Source: Dryas octopetala (taxonomy: Eukaryota > Streptophyta > Magnoliopsida > Rosales > Rosaceae). From it: a DNA stretch of 64,000 bases. The notes below the pieces were generated by a model. It saw nothing but the letters and a program-made list of their open reading frames with translations, was not told the origin of the DNA and did not search any database. Location: the NCBI GenBank assembly GCA_963921425.1, contig OY992835.1, positions 9,424,001 through 9,488,000 on the forward strand, read 5' to 3'. Positions 10,461 through 22,499 of the stretch are shown here, piece by piece. The position numbers and the translations under genes were made by a program. Every line of letters starts with the position of its first letter. The first letter of the stretch is position 1.

Positions 10461-11490
10461 TGAAGGGATTTAAGCCTAATTACCTCTAGTATAAATCCTT
10501 GCATATTGTTTGGACCAAAATTGAATTGAGAAGCCCATGAGGTGGATGGGCCCAACATGGAGGAAAATGAACAAAAACCTAGCCTAGAGGAGAAGATCAA
10601 AGAATGGCCTGAACAAGACATTTGTTTTCGACTGTGCCTAACCGAAGTCATATAAAGCTTCGGTTGTGCCCAACTTGCATGCTTTGGTTGTGCTCAACCG
10701 AGGGAAAGAAACCGCCTCAGCTTAAGCTGGAAAAAGTTGGGAAAAGTTGGCAAATAGTACAGTTGTATGAGTTTTGTATTAGAGGAAAATTTGCAGGTAA
10801 GGACGTCCGCATTTTTCAAAATGTGCAAACAACGACACAATGTTGAGATAGGGTAGACACTGTGTCGACACACATGACATGTGATGTAGCAAGTTTTAGA
10901 ATTTCGTGTCAACCTCATGTTGGCAGTGAATCGGCGTTCGCACCATGCAGACGTCTTTACCTGAGAAGGACTGGTGTATTGGAATCAACATCACCCTACA
11001 TGCGTCAAGAATCAAGGGAGATAGAAAACCACAGACCTCACATGTTTGCCTATAAAATCCAGACTTGATCAAAAGATGAAAACGCTCTCCAGACTCCAGA
11101 CTTTCTCAGAAAAATCCCCAGACATACCTCAAATAGTCAAGCAATTTATTTCTTTATTGTTGCAAGTTCTGAATCCTTTGATTTCTCTTTTTGTTGTAAT
11201 TAAGCTTTGCCAAGAGTTGAATCTTTGTCTTCTTGGTATCAATTTTGGAGTATAATAAAAGTAGTTATATTTGAATTTCCTTTTGCTGTTCTTTCTGGTG
11301 TTTGAATGGATTTAGTAGAATGGTTCGATTTGTAGTAAGAACAACTATTTTCTACATATCTGATCTGCACAACATTCGTTTTACATTCAAGTTTAATGTG
11401 TATTGTTTTTATTTGAGTCCTATCCATATGATCTGCGCAACATTTGTTTTTATTTAAGTTTACAACCAACAAAAACCCCAATCACCAAGC
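10461..11490. other. Intergenic DNA with LTR-like features, unresolved
   Basis: No gene is supported. A CCTATAAAA box (about 11049), followed by a short tract with repeated CTCCAGACT motifs and later an AATAAAA signal (about 11255), resembles the promoter and polyadenylation layout of a retrotransposon LTR. No second repeat or primer site was identified, so the assignment is weak. Confidence 0.3.
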
Positions 11491-11495
11491 ACTTG

Positions 11496-12946
11496 TGTAT
11501 GTGATGCAAGTGAACATATATGTATGGAAAAATGTTTCGTTGTTCGTTTTGGTATGTCAGAAGGTTTTCACCCCTAAAGGGAGAATCACAAGGTAATGAT
11601 CTAGTCGATCTGTCCTTGCTCTATACCCTAACCCAACTTTCTCAAGCCCCGGATCCTCCTTTTCTATTCCTCGAGGCCTTCGTGGCTGTACCTGTAAGGT
11701 TATAGTCTCTTTTTGTTTGCTTTGAATTTATTTCTATGCCAATTGACACTTTGCATTGCATATGCTTTAAGCTCAAATCCAATTTGAACTTTAATTAATT
11801 ATTCTTAATAATTAATTCCAACCCAATAATTAATTAATCTCATTAATTAATTATATATTCCATCTACCGATCTATTGCTTGGTCATCATCCTTATATAGA
11901 GTGTGACATCTTAGGTTTTAATTCTTCTGGCAGTGAAATTTATCGTCTTCCATTAGAAAGCACTTCTAAAATAAGAATAATTAATAAATCATATTTATTA
12001 ATTAATTCTTTGTTCCAGAAGTCATGAGTGACACCTAGCAATATGGCATGACTATCCAAAACAATCAGAATATATCGATGAACCTATTTAATTATAATAT
12101 GATCGTAATATATCCTTTTGTTCATAAACAATAGGGCATGGAAACACTTTGTCAATCCCCTGTAAATGTTCATATGTCTAGAAATCTCTTAACAGATATT
12201 GTCCAATCCTATAATATGAGAATACTCATTTTTCAAATTATAATCTAATGCTCTGGCCAAAATCTTCAAGACAATTATCATAGAATGTCACATTGGTTAT
12301 TCGTCTTCTTTACGGAATGTGACAAATCACTTGTTGTGCAACTATGATACTTCGTATATAAAGCACTAGACCCAATCCATACGTATTACAAGTCTTTTAG
12401 GCGAGTATAAGATACATTGTATAGTCAAAGTCTAGTCACGCATGCACAAGGTGACCCATAATGCCTTAGGTCAAAGGATTCTTTTATGACATTATAATTA
12501 AGAATTCTTGTTTGACATGTCGTAAAACTCCATACAATAATTCCTTTATTAATAGTCACGTTCAGTGAACTTAATCCCGGATTAAGCACCCACTTGTTTA
12601 TCATAGTGTCAATCTACAAAAATGAACTGAGACTCATCATCCACGTACCCTAAAGGTGCTGACATAACAAGTGCTGATATAGAATCACATGTGTCCAATA
12701 TGTGATTCGTTGATCAAGAATGTCTTTAGGAAATAAGAGCTAAGGAGTAAAGGTCTCTTATATTCTAATCCCTATAATACTTTCTCCTTATATTAATATC
12801 CATAGACATTTTATGTATTGGTTTAGTATATCACATACATTGATATATGAATACATAAAATAAAGCTTGCCTTTTAATTTGTATATTTATTTAATTAATT
12901 CCTAAAACTCCAATCATAAATTGGCTTTTAAGGCATACATCTAACA
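11496..12946 (-). mobile_element. Solo LTR, Copia-type, 1451 bp
   Basis: Read on the minus strand the unit begins TGTTAGATGTATGCCTTAAA, a start typical of long plant Copia LTRs, and ends in CA. ACTTG lies directly on both sides (11491-11495 and 12947-12951), a clean 5-bp target duplication. No internal coding sequence, primer site or second repeat is present between the two target repeats. This is the expected product of recombination between the two LTRs of a once complete element. The length suggests a large-LTR lineage such as Angela or SIRE, an inference only. Confidence 0.8.
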
Positions 12947-12993
12947 ACTTGTGTTTCCACTGAGAGCTAGTTGCTGTTGTTTTTGGTTTTTTA

Positions 12994-13367
12994 GGGTTTT
13001 CCTAAACATAAAAATAGTCCATGAACTTTATAGTGAATCTCAATTTGGTTCATTAACTATAAAAAGTGTGAATTTGATCCACGAACTTTTCAAATTGTAC
13101 CAAAGTAGTACAAATGTTAACTTCCATCGAAAAATTTAACGAAAACTGGTCATGTGTACAACAAGTGACCACATTTACAGAGGCATTTCAATCCGTTCAT
13201 CACATTTTTATGTGACCAATTATGTTAATTTTTGGATGGAAGTTAACGTTTGTAATGCTTTGGTACAACTTGAAAAATTCATGGACCAAATTGACACTTT
13301 TTATAGTTAGTAAACTAAATTGAAAATCAGTATAAAGTTTGTGGACTATTCTTATATGTAACCCAAA
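12994..13367. mobile_element. Foldback MITE, about 370 bp
   Basis: The arms of roughly 150 bp are inverted copies. AATAGTCCATGAACTTTATA on the left matches AATAGTCCACAAACTTTATA on the complement of the right, and ACTATAAAAAGTGT and GTTAACTTCCATC are shared in both arms. It is non-coding. The exact ends and the TSD are unclear. Confidence 0.7.
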
Positions 13368-13569
13368 AATCTATATTGTTCTTCTACTATCGGTATTGAA
13401 AGGTTGTTCGTCAAGCGTTCCTGTTTCACATTCAGCCTTGAAGATTTTCTGCTACTTAACTATTAGAATTTGAACCATATATTTTTACCTACTTTGCAAG
13501 AATATAATTTCTTTATGAATTTGCAGCATGTTGTTGTTGTCAAATCACTGGATGAGCGTCAGCATGTTG

Positions 13570-14300
13570 TAGTTGTCCTCTTATCAAGATATTAATCTAA
13601 TCAATCTAATCAATCTCATCATCACCCCTGCAGCAAGTTCTTTAGATACTTCTCCTATCATCCTTGTTGTAGCATCACTTTGCTGCTCCGTCTATTTAGT
13701 CTACCGTCATGACTCCAATCATCTCCAACTCTGTTTCGATCAAGTTAGACAGACACAACTATCTTCTTTGGCGTTCTCAGATCACACCCCTCATCCGCAA
13801 TCGAGGACTTATGGGAATTATCGATGGTTCAATTCGATGTCCACAACCTTTTATTTATGACAAGAAGGGTCGTCTTACTTATGCGATCAACCCAGCTTCT
13901 AATGATTGGATCTTCAAGGATCAGATAGTGCTTGGGTGGATCAACGGCTCTCTCACAATTATTGTGCTTGGTTCTGTTGCAATGAAAACCTCTTCTCATG
14001 CTACCTGGTCCTACCTTGAAGGAAAGTTTGCCTCTCACTGACAGAATCGAATTGTGCAACTAAAAGGAGAACTCATAAATACACATCGAGGTGACTTATC
14101 GATTACAGAATTTTTAGAGCATGTTAATGCTATTGTCGATGCATTGTCTCTTGTAGGCTCATAGGTGTCAGATACTGAACTTGTGGCTGTTATTCTTAAT
14201 AATGTTGGGCCTTTATATGAAAACATGGTCAGCTCCGCCCAAGCTCGAGACTCTCCCATCTCTTACAGTGCCTTAGAATTGTGCTCTGCACATAGAGGGA
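13570..14300 (+). mobile_element. Copia gag remnant (fossil)
   Basis: The translation gives a Copia-type GAG N-terminal part: SVSIKLDRHNYLLWRSQITP, then DGS, DWIFKDQIVLGWINGSL, and further on ITEFLEHVNAIVDAL and VSSAQARD. It resembles the gag of the full Copia element at 32-37 kb but is clearly separate from it. Only gag is left; there is no protease, integrase, reverse transcriptase or LTR nearby. It is broken in a few places and truncated. Confidence 0.7.
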
Positions 14301-14309
14301 GATGAAGCA

Positions 14310-15051
14310 GAGTAGGTGGTGAGGCGGAGAAGACGTATGAGAAAGAATTTTTTTTATTTTTTAAATATGATATTTAATCCTTTTTAGAAAAATGATTGTT
14401 TTTAAATTTTTTCAGATACTCATTTTAAAAAATAGTCTACCAATTAATAAACACATTATTAAAATTTAAAAACAATCTTGTGTTTTTAAATACAGGAAAC
14501 AATTTTTAAATAGGATACCAAACGGACCCTAATTAAGTTACCTGCTCCCACATGCTTAGCACAGAGATTTAAAATTAACAAGGGTAAACTACTTTTTTGG
14601 TTCCTGTGTTTTGGCTTGAAATCACATTTGGTCCCTGTGGTTTCAATTTTATCAATTTGGTGCATGTGTTTTATGTTGTTTGCAATCTTAGGACACAAAA
14701 GGACCAAATTAGAAAAATTGAAACCATGAGAACCAAATGTGCTTTCAAGTCAAAACGCAGGGACCAAAATTATAGTTTATAATAAAAACAAAGACAAAAA
14801 TCAAAATCCCTATCCTGACATTTGCTCATTCAGGCTGGTGTTTCCAAAATCTCCTTCCATCATCATTTTTAAACAAACGAAATTAATATACAAATTTCCA
14901 AATCCTGATATATGACAAAAACTGTATAACAATAGTAGACGAGATGTCAACCAACAAAAAGCCACTTAATAGCATAACATTATGTAAGAGTTTCACATTA
15001 ATGCAAGTACCACTATTATCAATATCCGTTATCCACATACACAAGCATATT
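14310..15051. repeat. Duplicated intergenic segment, left copy (interrupted by CACTA)
   Basis: This matches 29584-30256 in the same orientation (shared GTAGGTGGTGAGG start, AACAATCTTGTGTTTTTAAA, CTCCCACATGCTTAGCACA, ACTGTATAACAATAGTAGAC). The match resumes at 25001, right after the large CACTA element, with ATTCCAGTCA. Both copies carry the same small MITE, so that MITE is older than the duplication. Confidence 0.9.
14579..14783. mobile_element. Small foldback MITE, about 200 bp
   Basis: The left arm (GGTAAACTACTTTTTTGGTTCC, with CACATTTGGTCCCTGTGG) and the right arm (GGGACCAAAATTATAGTTTA) are inverted copies. The related copy at about 29836-29982 has lost some 55 bp from the middle. Confidence 0.65.
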
Positions 15052-15059
15052 CACTATAA

Positions 15060-15545
15060 GAAAAAAGAGTTTGGGCGACGAACCTAGTTCCTCTACCAAA
15101 GTCGAATTTCGTCGCCCAAACTTTTGGGCGACCAAACTGTCGACGATTTGGGCGACGAACTGTCTTCGTCGACAGTTTGGTCGCCCAAGCCATGACGCCC
15201 AAGACTTTGGGCGACGAACAAGTAAATTTCGTTGCCCAAAGATACCTGGGGTGACGAATTTGGTTCGTCTCCTGAAGAGAGTTTAGGCGACGGACATATT
15301 GTTCGTTGCCTCAACATACTTTGGGCGACGAAACTCATATTCCTCTCCCAAAGTATGTTTAGGCGACAAAATTGTTCGCGCCTAAACATACTTTGGGCGA
15401 CGAAATTAATTATTGCTCTCCCAAAGCATGTTTAAGCAACAAAATTGTTCGTCGCCTAAACATGCTTTGGGCGATGAAATTAATTATTCCTCGCTTAAAC
15501 AGTGTTTAGGGGACGAACAATTTCGTCGCCTAAACATATTTATTT
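15060..15545. repeat. Left subterminal repeat array of the large CACTA
   Basis: About twenty direct and inverted copies of a 12-13-bp motif, GGGCGACGAA with flanking TTT, occur in under 500 bp, often as head-to-head pairs separated by a few bases. The CpG-rich motif contrasts with the AT-rich surroundings. Variants GGGCGAGGAA and AGGCGACGAA also occur. Confidence 0.85.
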
Positions 15546-15689
15546 TAAAAATATTTTTTTATTTAGATTATATATTTAAATTTAATATTTAAAAGAAAAA
15601 TCTTTATTCAAAAACTATATAAGACAAAATTAATAAATTTATATATTCATACAAAGTAGGAACAATGTAATACTATATGTAAATATAAT

Positions 15690-17465
15690 CGGTACATACA
15701 ATCACTAATGGCCCTCTAGGTCAGTAGCATCATCGGCACAGGTGGAGGAGCCTGTCATGCACTGGTCAATGTTCGGTGGCAACACAAACCCAGGTACAAT
15801 CCTGGCCAACTGGCCAAACATCTGCTCCATCTGATGCATCTTACTCGTCTGCTGTGCATATGCCGCTCTCAATTCTTCTAGCTGATCCCTCAACAGCTAC
15901 ACTTTAGTGGACAGGTTGACGAATTCTGCAGATGGCTGAGACAAAGACCCAGCGCTAAGATCACGAACCCGACCCGCTCCCATTCTGCGTTCTCCCTACC
16001 GCACCTAACACCCAGTGTCTCCGTCATAATATGAAGACCGGCATCGCGATCGAGGACTGAGATCGACTCCAACGGAGTGTCCGGAGGGTACTAGCTGGCC
16101 ACCTCCTCCAAATAACTCGCCTTCTTGGTGAGCATCTCAGCCTTCAAAATGTTATACATAAGTTAGAAATTAGGAAATTAAATACAAATATTAAAAATTG
16201 TGAAATAAAACTAAAATATAAAAAACTAACGTGGTTCACCATGCTCTTGTCGTTGCCGGGTCGGCCATAAACATCCCCGTAGTTGTCGAGCTCCAGAAAT
16301 TGAGAACCAGCCTGAAAAAGAATGTAATGTTGACAAAAACTCAAACAATACTAAAGACTATATATATTAAATTAAATAATGGTGCACCTGATGATACGAC
16401 TCCACCCGGTATGAGAAGGGCATCGAACCACCATGATGATCAATCTTTGCGGGCGCTTTCCGGTTCTTAAGATTGGCATTCGACTTCTTCTGCTAAATCT
16501 TAAGCAAATTATAAATGCATTAGTGCATATACGATAAAGGAATAACATAAGAAACAATATTTTTGAAGTCTTAAAATGATATAACATACCAAAAATTCCG
16601 GACTCTGAAAATGAGTGCACAACCACTGCCACTGATCAAGCCGAGATGTCATCTCCGGAGGAGGGCTGGCCAATGCCTCATCTGCCGATCTAAACATGTT
16701 ATATTCCCTGTGCAGCTCGTGCTTCCATTGTGTGTAAACTTTTCTCAATAACTTCTCCATATACCTAGCTACATCTGGATCCTCCATGCGAATGTCATAG
16801 TTTACTTGAAAAAAATAAATATTAAATTGTTAGGAATAATCAAATTCATCATTTTGTATTAATCGAAATATACTCACTAAAATGGAGCCCATAATGCTCC
16901 TCTTGATGGCGTCATCAACCTTTTCCTAACTGGGGAAAAGCATGGGGCAGTCGGCACGGATAATCACTTCGACAAAGGAAGCGAAAGTACTATGGACTTC
17001 CTTGCTCAGTCGTAAGTGATCTTGCTCAAGAACAATTCAAATCCTCTCATTCGTCGTGCGCATGATTCGAGACGCCTTCAACCCTCTACTTATCCCCCTC
17101 GTGGTTTTGGTACCTAGAAAAGTAAATATAACATATTAATTTCACAGTAATCTTATAACATCTAAATAAAATTAAACCTAAACACAAGTGTTGTGAAAAC
17201 ATTTTTCTTACTCTTTGATGATGAGGCAGTACGAGTGGATGACACAACATTATCATATACACCATAACGGTGACCACGTCGGGCCCTCCGTGTCGACGGA
17301 ATCGCAGACCCAGTACTCGATGAGAGATCTGGGGCTATCGCCAGGGTCGATTCGCCTTAGACTATGAGGCCAGGCTATACTGCAGGGGCTGGCTGGGCTG
17401 TGGGGTGGATATGGATGCTGAACTGGACCTCCGAGATCCACCCCTGTTCGAATCAAACTCATCTG
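15690..17465 (-). pseudogene. Decayed Transposase_24 gene of the large CACTA
   Basis: Minus-strand pieces in order match the plant Transposase_24 family. About 16787-16580 encodes EDPDVARYMEKLLRKVYTQW and DQWQWLCTHFQSPEF. About 16495-16388 encodes KKSNANLKNRKAPAKIDHHG and SMPFSYRVESYHQ. About 16315-16230 encodes AGSQFLELDNYGDVYGRPGN. About 16145-16000 encodes KAEMLTKKASYLEEVAS and DTPLESISVLDRDAG. About 15893-15705 encodes a coiled-coil end (EELRAAYAQQTSKMHQMEQM). Introns with GT/AG borders separate the pieces. Internal stops (for example after EEVAS) and frame changes show it is no longer functional. Its presumed role was binding the GGGCGACGAA arrays. Confidence 0.75.
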
Positions 17466-17519
17466 CGCAATTCAATAAATATTTATGTTAGTCAAAAAGA
17501 AAACTAAAGTAATGACTTA

Positions 17520-20500
17520 CTAATCTGAATCACCACTAGAAATACTCATTTCATCATCATCATCATCGATACCATCAGCATCATCGTCTTCATCATCATA
17601 TTCATCATCGATGAAATTATTAACATCAATTCGGAGAAGTGGCCCAAGATCAATTGATAAGGCATCGATCTCAATTGGAGGAACGTCATGTATCTCGACT
17701 TGTTGTATGATAACATCATTGTTGTATGGATTGGGTATGGTCAAAGATGGATACTCTTGATAGGCCATGTCATCCTGATTTTCCTTTTCCGGAATATCCC
17801 ATATATTTCGATTCTGAATCATCTGAGCTACTTTCCAACCCACACCCGCCTTAGGATCATCCAGATAACATATTGGTTTCGCTATAGTGGCAAGAATAAA
17901 TGGATCATTCTCATACCATCGAGTGTTTGTGTTCACAGATATTAAGTCATAATCGAGTTTAATATTGTTGTTCCTATTCGGGTTTGTATTAAACCAATGA
18001 CACTTAAATAATACAACTTGAAAGCGATGCGTGTACAACACTTAATGTACACTCGTCAGCTTGCCGTAGAAATCTACCGTGTCAGTCTCCAAGTTCTCTA
18101 TACAAACCCCACTATTTTGAGTGTTCAAGATGTCATCTCGTTCTACAGTTAAAAACTTAACTTCATTCACATTACATCCAGAAAACGTTTCAACCCATTG
18201 AATGCCACTCGCCAAACTTATTAACTCCTTGTATAATGGCGAATTATCATCAGTCAGCTTTTCCATATGTTAAAAGACAATGTAATTAATATATTACAAA
18301 AAACATACAAACACATGAACGAACTGATCATTATTGTCAGTAATCACTTACATGTTCCTTAAACCATTTAGGAAACAATTTTCGATGCTTTTTGTGTACA
18401 CGTTCCTTGTCCCATCTTGGATAGTCGCGATTCATTAGTTCCTCATGCTCGATGCGTAAAGAGTCAACTTCTTTGCAATTATTGAGTATGAACCAATGAG
18501 CTACCTTCATATCGTATTTCGAGAATGCAACAGCTGGTTTAGGGGCTTCGCCAAATGGTCATGTAATTTGAGAAAAGACAGAAAATGTCTCATTTTTTTC
18601 ACCATCGTCGTCGTTGCGTTGGGGCCGATTGAATGACGTCTCAACAAGGTTGAGATACATTGCACAGTAGGTGATGGATTAATTTGCAATGTATGCCTCC
18701 GCTATGGAGCCTTCGGGGTGTGCCCTGTTTCGGACGTACCTTTTGTAATTACCAAACATTCTGCAAATGTAAGTACATAGTGAGACAACTTTTATGAGTA
18801 AACATAGAGCTAAACTTGGAGAATAGTAACAAAAAAGTTTAGGAATTGTTACCTTTCTATTGGGTATATCCATCGATAACTGACCGGCCCAACAAGAATT
18901 GCCTCTTGCGGTAAATGTATCATCAAGTGAATTATTATATCAAAAAAGGTTGGTGGAAATATTTGTTCAAATTTGTATAGGATGTACACAATCTCATCTT
19001 TCAATTTTGACATATCCGACACACGCAACGTTTTAGCGCATATATGCTGAAAGAACCTCGACAACCCAACAATCGGTTTAACCACATCTTCGGGCAAAAT
19101 TTTTTCAAATACCCACCGGAAGCAACCGTTGCAATAAAACATGACAATCATGACTCTTCAAGCCCAAAATTTTTCCATAGTTGATTTTCACATTTCGTGA
19201 GATATTGGCCGTGTATCCATCTGGAAATTTGACCGATGCAAGAAACTTTAAGAATTCTTTCTTATACCCAAGCTTCACTGTATAAAATGGATGTTTCTTT
19301 ATCATTTTATCATCCTTCTTCGTTAACCACAAATGTTTCATGATGCCCATTTCTTGCAAATCTTGTCGAATCTTAATTATGTCCTTTGATTTTCCCTCAA
19401 TGCCTAAAATTGTCCCCACCAAACTTTCGCACACGTTCTTCTCAATATGCCCTACATCGAGATTGTGTCTGATTTTTCAACTTGGACCAATACTCCAACT
19501 CGAAGAATATTGACTTGTTTGTCCAATTTAGATGTGTAGGTGACCTTGGCATATTTCGTTCTTTGTTAGAGGGATGTTTACCAATTTGGCCAAATTTTAA
19601 GTTATTCAACTGCCTCAAGATGTCCTCACCAGATAATTCTTTAGGTTTCACGCCTATCTCCTTTTTTCTGTCAAAAGCCTCCTTATTGTGACGCCATTTA
19701 TGATCCCCCGGCAACCAGCTTTAGTGGCTCATATAACATACATTATCACTGTGCCAAGCGGAAGTTATATCCTTATTACAAGTAGGACATGCCAGATAAC
19801 CCTTGGTGCTCCAGCCTGATAGATTCCCATAAGCTGGGAAATCATTTATTGTCCACAAGACTGCTGCATGCAAGGAAAACATTATTCTGGTGGACTTATC
19901 ATATGTCGGCACACTATTTTGCTACAATTCTTTTTGCTCATCAATCAACGGCTGTAAATATGCATCGACCTCCTTGCCATGGGATTGCGGTTCAGGAATT
20001 AATAGCGTCATAATTGTGAATTCTTTTTTCATACATTTCTAGGTAGGCAAATTATAAGTAACTACGACTACTGACCAAATGCTATGAGTTGTGCTCATAT
20101 TCCCGAATGGATTAAATCCATCAGTAGCAAGTCCTAATCTAACATTTCGTGGATCCGCTGCAAAATCCAGATATATCTTGTCAAATTCTTTCCATGTGCT
20201 TCCGTCTGCAGGATGTCTTATCACATCATCCTTAACCTGCTTATCTTTGTGCCATCTCATGTCACTTGCAATATGTGTCAACATGTATAATCCTTGCAAT
20301 ATTGGCTTAAGTAGGAAATAACGCAACACCTTTTGCGGAATCTGTTTCTTTCTCTCTACAGATTTGTTCTTATAACTCGGCTCATTGCACACAGGGCATT
20401 TATCCTTTCCTTGGTGTTCTTTGTAAAACAATACACAATCATTCTTGCATGCATGAATTTTTTCATATCCCAAACCGAGATCTTTCAACACCTTATTCGC

Positions 20501-21107
20501 CTGATAATGAGTTTCAGGTATATGATTGTTCTTTAGAAGCATTTGTTTCAAAATCCCCATCAACTGATCATAACTTCAATTCGAATGTTGATTAAGTACT
20601 TTCCAATGCATTAACTTCACAACCAGAGTACAATTTCCGCTGAGCTTGATTCAACAATCTCTCATACTTATCAAACTCTTCTCTTTGGACTTTGGGCAAC
20701 CCATCATTTTCATCCATATTATCGCTCTCTGTATCATCCTGATTGACTTCGTGATCAAGCGATGCATATGGATAAGCATTGTTTATTATGCCTATCACTT
20801 GGTCATTATTATCACCAACAGATTCAGTAAGCTGTAGAATTGTTCGAGCATCCGAGGAAGTCGAAGCATAAACTCTCGGTTCATCATGATAATATTATGT
20901 CGTATAGTTGTGTGACATCCCATATTTCACTAAATGAATTCTGACTTCACGCACTGTCTTCCATAAAGTGTTGTTACAATTCTGGCACATACACTCTATA
21001 TTATTCTGAGCATTTACATGTTCCTGTGCAACTTGGATAAATGACTCGATCCCATACAAATATTCATCACTAACACGATTCGTATTACGTATCCATTGTC
21101 GGTCCAT
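17520..21107 (-). pseudogene. Decayed TNP2-type CACTA transposase
   Basis: Domains in order on the minus strand are as follows. A transposase-associated N-terminal domain (about 21107-20895) has MDRQWIRNTNRVSDEYLYGI and the Cys pattern CMCQNC. A TNP2 catalytic region (about 20590-19450) has KIHACKNDCVLFYKEH, CPVCNEPSYKN, the RLGLATDGFNPFG motif carrying a likely catalytic Asp, and WSTKGYLACPTCNKD. A DUF4218-type region covers about 19434-18850 and a DUF4216-type region about 18266-17600. The acidic C-terminus ends ISSGDSD. Several stops fall where family members have Trp, Gln or Arg, for example SHNYTT-stop (about 20895), SN-stop-SYDQL (about 20575), NLPT-stop-KCM (about 20039) and KEL-stop-QNS (about 19917). 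A short stretch after KLYSGC is missing. Confidence 0.85.
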
Positions 21108-22220
21108 GATGCATGTTTCCATATTACACGACAATTAGAAAAAGATTCGTCACTCTTCTTCGTCTCCTTATGCCTCCAGTAAGGGCCCTATCCCATTCGA
21201 GAATACATATATGTGTCGTGCTTGTTGACTCTCACGACGTACTTTTGATTTGGGAAAATTTTGGCAGCATCTCCTTATGGTTCTCTAAGTGCACGACGTA
21301 GATATTTAAAACAAATATCTAGTATGCACTCGAAGAACACATAGAGAGATGTTGCCGAAATTTTCTCAGATCGAAACCACGTCACATGAACCGTTAACCA
21401 CAACACATAATTGTGCACTCCCAAATTGTCCATGGGTAATTTGGACAATTCAATAATCATATTGAAGCGCAGTCATGCCCATCGTCCATGCGCGCGTCCA
21501 ACAAACTCTCGAACGGGTCTAAGGTGAATTTAAGTTGAGTGTACAAAGTTATCCACTGATAACTTCGTACATATGATAACTTCGTACGACTAGTTGAATG
21601 TACAAAGTTATCGACTGATAACTTCGCACAAGCGATTCATGCCACATGACCTAACCCAGTACTCGAAGAGTGCTGGACTACGTCATCAGAAATTTTGCAA
21701 TTACAACTAAATTAAATGTAACATACAAACTAAACTATAATTAATCTAACAATATACATACAAGTATACAAACAAACTATTAAATTTTAGTATTTAAAAA
21801 AATACAAACTAATTAATCAATTTTATAATTAATTTTAACATACAAACTAATTCACTAAAAAAGTTTAATACAATTATATATGAAACATTAAATATTAAAT
21901 TATACAAAAACTTAACTAAAATATAGATTAAACACATACCTCACCAAACATGCAATTATCCATCACAAAAAATGCAACACTATCTTTCCTTCACCAAAAA
22001 AATAAATCATTGTCAAATATTAGCCCAACCTCAATCTAAATTCACATTTCACAACCAAACCACTAAATTAAAAAAATCCACAATATTAACTAATTACCAC
22101 AAAAATTCAGAAATTCCACAACCAATTTATGCAAAATCCACAACAAGTGCAAATTGTCCAATTCTACAAATGCAAAATCCACAATATTAGAAAAAAAAAA
22201 CATAAAATAACAAAACTTAA

Positions 22221-22385
22221 TTAAAATAACAGAAATTGAAAAAAAAAAAAATTTACCGTGGGGGGGGGGTGTTTCGGTGAGCTAGGAGGTAGGAGGTAGG
22301 AGGGTGGGTGGGTGGGGGGGGGGGGGATGGGTTTTGGTGGGGGTGGGTTTTCGGGGGAGGGTGGGTTTCGGTGGGGGGGGGGGTG
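22221..22385 (+). other. G-rich tract with G-quadruplex potential inside the CACTA
   Basis: Positions about 22260-22385 are almost entirely G with short T/A spacers, including several runs of five to fourteen G and repeated GGGTGGGT and TTTTGGTGGGG motifs. It lies about 1.15 kb upstream of the transposase start, on the strand opposite to its coding strand. Open frames across it (Pro-rich on the minus strand) follow from composition and are not counted as genes. Confidence 0.6.
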
Positions 22386-22499
22386 GGTTTTCGGGATGAG
22401 GAAGGAAGGAGGAGGGAGAACGAGCGCGCAGCCAAGAAGAAGGAGGAGCGAGAGTTGAGAGAGATGAGTGACAGTGAAACCCAGCAATTTGGGTATGCA

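Noticed and set aside
15060-15545. CRISPR-like or integron-like repeat array
   Set aside because: Regular short motifs in both orientations next to a CACTA terminus are subterminal transposase-binding repeats.
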